Below are positions 23,626-26,043 of a stretch of DNA of 26,043 nt, piece after piece. The position numbers were made by a program, and so were the translations under genes. A model generated the notes under the pieces. It had not been told where the DNA came from. It did no database searches and saw only the letters and a list, made by a program, of their open reading frames with translations. Numbering within the stretch: position 1 is the first letter of the stretch; every line of letters starts with the position of its first letter. The stretch spans positions 1-26,043 of the forward strand of contig CANQTJ010000004.1 in the NCBI GenBank assembly GCA_947626705.1, written 5' to 3'. The stretch is from an uncultured Clostridia bacterium. Lineage in GTDB: Bacteria > Bacillota > Clostridia > TANB77 > CAG-508.

Positions 23626-24609
23626 TTATTCTCCTTTTTGATTTTTACAATTTAAAGCTTTTACAATATTTTCAGCAATTCTATTTATAACAGGAACCAC
23701 TACACTATTACCAGCTTGTTTATATAATCTTGCATCACTCATTTCATTTGGTAATTCAAAAGATTTGGGATATCCTTGTGCATAAAAGCATTCTATTGGT
23801 GTAAGTTTTCTAATTCCAAATTGTGTTTTAATTAACGGTACATTATGTCCTCCTTCTCCCATATTTGCTGTAAGTGTAGGAATAAGTTTACTTTGATTTT
23901 TTCTCACGTATTTTCTTCTCCATTGGTAAACAGTAGAATCATCATCCATACTTGATTCAAGTTGCTCATAAATATTTCCTTTATATTTTCCTGGTGTATA
24001 ATAATATTTTTCATCTACTTTAGAATCAAAATTAAAAACTTTATATATATCACTTTTCAATGCTATTGGTAATGGCATTTGAAAGTTATCATAATCTTCT
24101 TTATCCCTAAAAGCTACTATATAAATTCTTTCTCTATTTTGTGGAATATCTCCATACTCACAAGCATTCATAACTTGATACCTTATTTTATCTTTATACC
24201 CAGCTTTTTCTAATCTATCTATTATAGTTCTAAATGTCTCTCCTTTGTTATGTCCTACTAAATTTTTAACATTTTCTAAAAATATTACTCGAGGTTTCCT
24301 TACATTAAAAATTCTTTCCATTTCAAAGAATAAATCTCCTGTTCTATCATCTTCAAATCCTTTTCTATACCCAGCAACAGAAAAAGATGTACAAGGAAAT
24401 CCACCTACCATAATATCAAATTCAGGAATTTCATTTATTTTTACTTCATGAATGTCCCTACAATCTACTTTGGTTTCAAAATTTTTCTCATAAGTTTCAA
24501 CTGCATATTTATCAAACTCGTTAGCATAAGAAATTTCACAGTCATTAGTTTGAAGAAAACCTAAATCAATGCCTCCAACTCCAGCAAATAAACTACAAAT
24601 TTTATACAT
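23626..24609 (-). CDS. C5-cytosine DNA methyltransferase (type II)
   Basis: A 327-residue enzyme that methylates cytosine at C5 with S-adenosylmethionine. Motif I is FAGVGGIDLGF (8-18), motif IV GGFPCTSFS with the nucleophile Cys73, motif VI ENV (112-114), motif VIII QNRER (157-161), and motifs IX-X RKLTPIECFYAQGYP and QAGNSVVVPV. The target recognition region lies at about 170-270. All catalytic motifs are intact. There is no N-terminal helix-turn-helix extension, so it does not look like a self-regulating type. It follows the restriction gene by 73 bp. If the restriction gene is a true Bsp6I relative, the target is probably GCNGC. Confidence 0.95.
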   Translation of the reverse strand: MYKICSLFAGVGGIDLGFLQTNDCEISYANEFDKYAVETYEKNFETKVDCRDIHEVKINEIPEFDIMVGGFPCTSFSVAGYRKGFEDDRTGDLFFEMERIFNVRKPRVIFLENVKNLVGHNKGETFRTIIDRLEKAGYKDKIRYQVMNACEYGDIPQNRERIYIVAFRDKEDYDNFQMPLPIALKSDIYKVFNFDSKVDEKYYYTPGKYKGNIYEQLESSMDDDSTVYQWRRKYVRKNQSKLIPTLTANMGEGGHNVPLIKTQFGIRKLTPIECFYAQGYPKSFELPNEMSDARLYKQAGNSVVVPVINRIAENIVKALNCKNQKGE

Positions 24610-24624
24610 ATTATTTCCTTCCTA

Positions 24625-24638
24625 TGCAGCGTGCTGCA
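24625..24638. promoter_or_regulatory. Palindrome with two GCNGC sites just before the methyltransferase gene
   Basis: TGCAGC-GT-GCTGCA holds GCAGC (24626-24630) and GCTGC (24633-24637). It lies 16 bp before the methyltransferase ATG, next to the GGAAGGA ribosome site, and just downstream of a TATAAT (24646-24651 on the minus strand). Confidence 0.55.
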
Positions 24639-24645
24639 ATTTATA

Positions 24646-24674
24646 ATTATAAATAATAAGAGTATAAGCACTCT
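24646..24674 (-). promoter_or_regulatory. Methyltransferase promoter region with AGAGT-N6-ACTCT palindrome
   Basis: AGAGTATAAGCACTCT (24659-24674) lies where the -35 box would be for TATAAT at 24646-24651; no good -35 is present. The same palindrome type precedes the restriction gene. Confidence 0.5.
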
Positions 24675-24682
24675 ACCTTTCT

Positions 24683-25207
24683 TTAATCTTTAACAATTTG
24701 ACCTCTCCTTATATTAAAAGTAACTGTTGGTTTTAAATTGTTTTTATTTATAATAGATTCAATTATTCTGATATGAGGTCTTTTTCCAGCTTTTTGATAA
24801 TCTCCAACTGTTGCTGTTTTTGAAACTGGAATTTTCTTTAATTCTTCTGAATTTATTCCGGTATCATAAACATATAACATATTAAAGTCTAAATCAAATC
24901 TTAAAAATACTAAATCATCAAAATCACATTTTGGTCCAAAACTACTTAAATCATAAGCATAATTACTTGTGGCTTTAAATTCTATTTTTCTTTTACCATC
25001 TTGCGAATAAGCATCTCCACCTGTGGTTTTATTCCATAATAAGTTTAAACAATAACAACCCATTGGTTCACTAATAGCATCAGGCATATTTATTCCTCTT
25101 GATACTAAACTTTTAACGTATGTATTTAAGTCCTTCCATTTAAAATAAGCATCACACGTTTCCTGAATTCGTGGCTCATCAATTTTTATTAAATAGTCTG
25201 CGTTCAT
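24683..25207 (-). CDS. Type II restriction endonuclease, Bsp6I-like
   Basis: A 174-residue protein. Its length and the segments YFKWKDLNTYVKSLVSRGIN, PDAISEPMGCYCLNLLWN and SSFGPKCDFDDLVFLRFDLD match, from memory, the RE_Bsp6I family, whose members cut GCNGC. The PD-(D/E)XK site is probably Asp65 with Glu76 and Lys78 (GGDAY then IEFKATSN). It directly precedes a C5-methyltransferase gene on the same strand, the expected partner. AAGGTG lies 6 nt before the ATG. No frameshift is seen, so both genes appear functional. The family name is from memory and the cut site follows from it. Confidence 0.8.
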   Translation of the reverse strand: MNADYLIKIDEPRIQETCDAYFKWKDLNTYVKSLVSRGINMPDAISEPMGCYCLNLLWNKTTGGDAYSQDGKRKIEFKATSNYAYDLSSFGPKCDFDDLVFLRFDLDFNMLYVYDTGINSEELKKIPVSKTATVGDYQKAGKRPHIRIIESIINKNNLKPTVTFNIRRGQIVKD

Positions 25208-25218
25208 TATTCACCTTT

Positions 25219-25234
25219 AGAGTGCTAATACTCT
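25219..25234. promoter_or_regulatory. Operator-like palindrome AGAGT-N6-ACTCT at the restriction gene promoter
   Basis: AGAGTGCTAATACTCT lies immediately after the -10 box of the restriction gene promoter, over the predicted start point. On the opposite strand it matches the copy at 24659-24674 in 15 of 16 positions. Confidence 0.6.
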
Positions 25235-25240
25235 ATCGGT

Positions 25241-25269
25241 ATTATATCGCAAATATTTAAAATTTTAAA
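25241..25269 (-). promoter_or_regulatory. Promoter of the restriction gene
   Basis: TTTAAA (25264-25269), a 17-nt spacer and TATAAT (25241-25246) precede the gene by about 34 bp. Confidence 0.7.
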
Positions 25270-25300
25270 TAGATAAACTGCAATTTATTAAAATTATTTA

Positions 25301-25465
25301 TTAATCTATTTTATCAAAATGGTAATTGGTTAAATAGAACTTGATTTTATCAGCTAAATCATTTATATTTGCATACTTGTATTCAGCTCCTGTTCCAGTT
25401 TCTTCTCCAATATAAACTTTCTTATTCTTTAAATCAATTTCAAGTGTTAAATTTAATTCTTCCAT
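25301..25465 (-). CDS. Small acidic protein paired with the AAA+ ATPase, unknown function
   Basis: This 54-residue protein begins MEELNLTLEIDLKNKKVYIG and continues with EETGTGAEYKYANINDLADK. The pattern suggests a beta hairpin followed by a helix (NDLADKIKFYLTNY). GGAAGGAG lies 7 nt before the ATG at 25465, a strong ribosome site that supports it as a real gene. It follows the AAA+ gene by 15 bp, so it is co-transcribed. No family is recognised; a partner or substrate of the ATPase is possible from position. Confidence 0.75.
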   Translation of the reverse strand: MEELNLTLEIDLKNKKVYIGEETGTGAEYKYANINDLADKIKFYLTNYHFDKID

Positions 25466-25480
25466 TTGTTACTCCTTCCT

Positions 25481-26043
25481 TTATGCACTAAATCCAATTT
25501 GTCTATTACTTGGTTTAGTTCTCATCTTATTTACTGCGTTTGTTACATCTTCTGCAATTATTGTATTTATATCTTTTAGTTTATTTCTTTTTACTCTTGT
25601 AGCTTGTTCAAATAAGATGTGTTCATATAAGTTTCTTACTAACCTTCCATTACCAAAATCATTTAATTTATTCTTTATTTCATTATATAGGAAGTACATT
25701 ACTACTTGTTTGCAGTTCTTATTTAATTTAAAATGTTCTTCTTTTACTTGGTTTATAAACATTTGATATAATTCATCTATTGAATAATCAGGGAAATCAA
25801 TTTTAAATGCAATTCTACTATTAAATCCAGTATTACTTTTCAACAATTCTTCCATCTCCTGCGAATAACCTGCTAATATAACACATAAGTCCTGTCTGTG
25901 ATCTTCCATATTTTTTATAAGTGTAGATATTGCTTCTTTTCCATAGTCTTTATCTGAATTAGAAAATAGGGAATAGGCTTCATCTATAAATAATACACCA
26001 CCTAAAGCTTGTTCAATTACTTTCTGTGTCTTTAGTGCTGTTT
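25481..26043 (-). CDS. CbxX/SpoVK-type AAA+ ATPase, 5' part beyond the window
   Basis: The frame is open to the window edge. The first readable residues are TALKTQKVIEQALGGVLFID, then EAYSLFS, a classic Walker B of CbxX/CfqX/SpoVK and EccA-type AAA+ proteins. It continues KDYGKEAISTLIKNMEDHRQ and LCVILAGYSQEM (sensor 1 region), FNSRIAFKIDFPDY (arginine finger region) and NGRLVRNLYEHILFEQATR (sensor 2). Walker A must lie just outside. An internal ATG at 25909 is not the start, because family sequence runs through it. Such ATPases remodel proteins as hexamers. In this element the partner may be the small protein that follows. Confidence 0.9.
   Translation of the reverse strand, partial: TALKTQKVIEQALGGVLFIDEAYSLFSNSDKDYGKEAISTLIKNMEDHRQDLCVILAGYSQEMEELLKSNTGFNSRIAFKIDFPDYSIDELYQMFINQVKEEHFKLNKNCKQVVMYFLYNEIKNKLNDFGNGRLVRNLYEHILFEQATRVKRNKLKDINTIIAEDVTNAVNKMRTKPSNRQIGFSA

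Larger units (their letters stand above)
14422..26043. mobile_element. Integrative element inserted in tRNA-Lys (right end outside window)
   Basis: The left junction is a 9-bp core GACTCTTAA (14422-14430) at which the host tRNA-Lys is cut. Integrase, excisionase-like gene, primase-helicase, serine recombinase, restriction-modification genes and an AAA+ ATPase follow, almost all on the minus strand. No relaxase or conjugation genes are in the window, so it could be an integrative conjugative or mobilizable element, a phage-like satellite or a genomic island. The right attachment site should lie beyond 26043. Confidence 0.75.

Noticed and set aside
25220..25228. GAGTGCTAA, a perfect half of the CIRCE heat-shock operator
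   Set aside because: The partner TTAGCACTC at 9-bp spacing is missing, and the word is explained as part of the AGAGT-N6-ACTCT palindrome shared with the methyltransferase gene.

Overview
The window is about 26 kb of very AT-rich bacterial chromosome. TGA and TAA both act as stops, and strong GGAGG-type ribosome sites precede ATG, GTG and TTG starts, so this is the standard bacterial code. The gene set is a bile salt hydrolase close to the clostridial type, a CadA/CadC-like metal pump and sensor, CorA, Tex, an ABC-F protein, HtrA, an M23 peptidase, a CapA-like protein and a DUF378 protein. This points to a low-GC gut Firmicute, most likely in Clostridia. The species cannot be named from the sequence.

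Positions 1-14,400 look like host chromosome. A pilin-like gene is decayed by frameshifts (3-420). It is followed by a bile salt hydrolase, a metal-efflux P-type ATPase with its ArsR/SmtB repressor and a duplicated promoter-operator, a membrane-anchored M23 peptidase on the other strand, HtrA, Tex and ABC-F (a likely two-gene unit), a coiled-coil anchored protein, a DUF378 membrane protein, a CapA-like phosphatase and CorA. Several intrinsic terminators separate these units.

From about 14,420 to the right edge lies an integrative element whose far end is outside the window. Its left junction splits a tRNA-Lys gene at the anticodon loop. A second, intact tRNA-Lys sits just inside, bracketed by three exact copies of a 13-bp sequence that are probable integrase arm sites. 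Then, all on the minus strand, come a tyrosine integrase, an excisionase-like protein, a protein of unknown function, a repeat cluster, a primase-helicase, another unknown protein and a small acidic/basic protein. This operon has much RNA-level control visible in sequence: a promoter followed by a leader with a large attenuator hairpin, a divergent small RNA with its own promoter and terminator that is antisense to the operon, and hairpins at the ribosome sites of xis and int.

Further right is cargo: a serine recombinase with repeated upstream sites, then a defence cassette. The cassette holds a Bsp6I-like restriction enzyme, a C5-cytosine methyltransferase, a PD-(D/E)XK-like protein, a HEPN-like protein and a 99-residue unknown. 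The restriction and methyltransferase genes share a 16-bp palindrome placed differently at each promoter, suggesting coordinated control. At the right edge are a 54-residue protein and the 3' part of a CbxX/SpoVK-type AAA+ ATPase.
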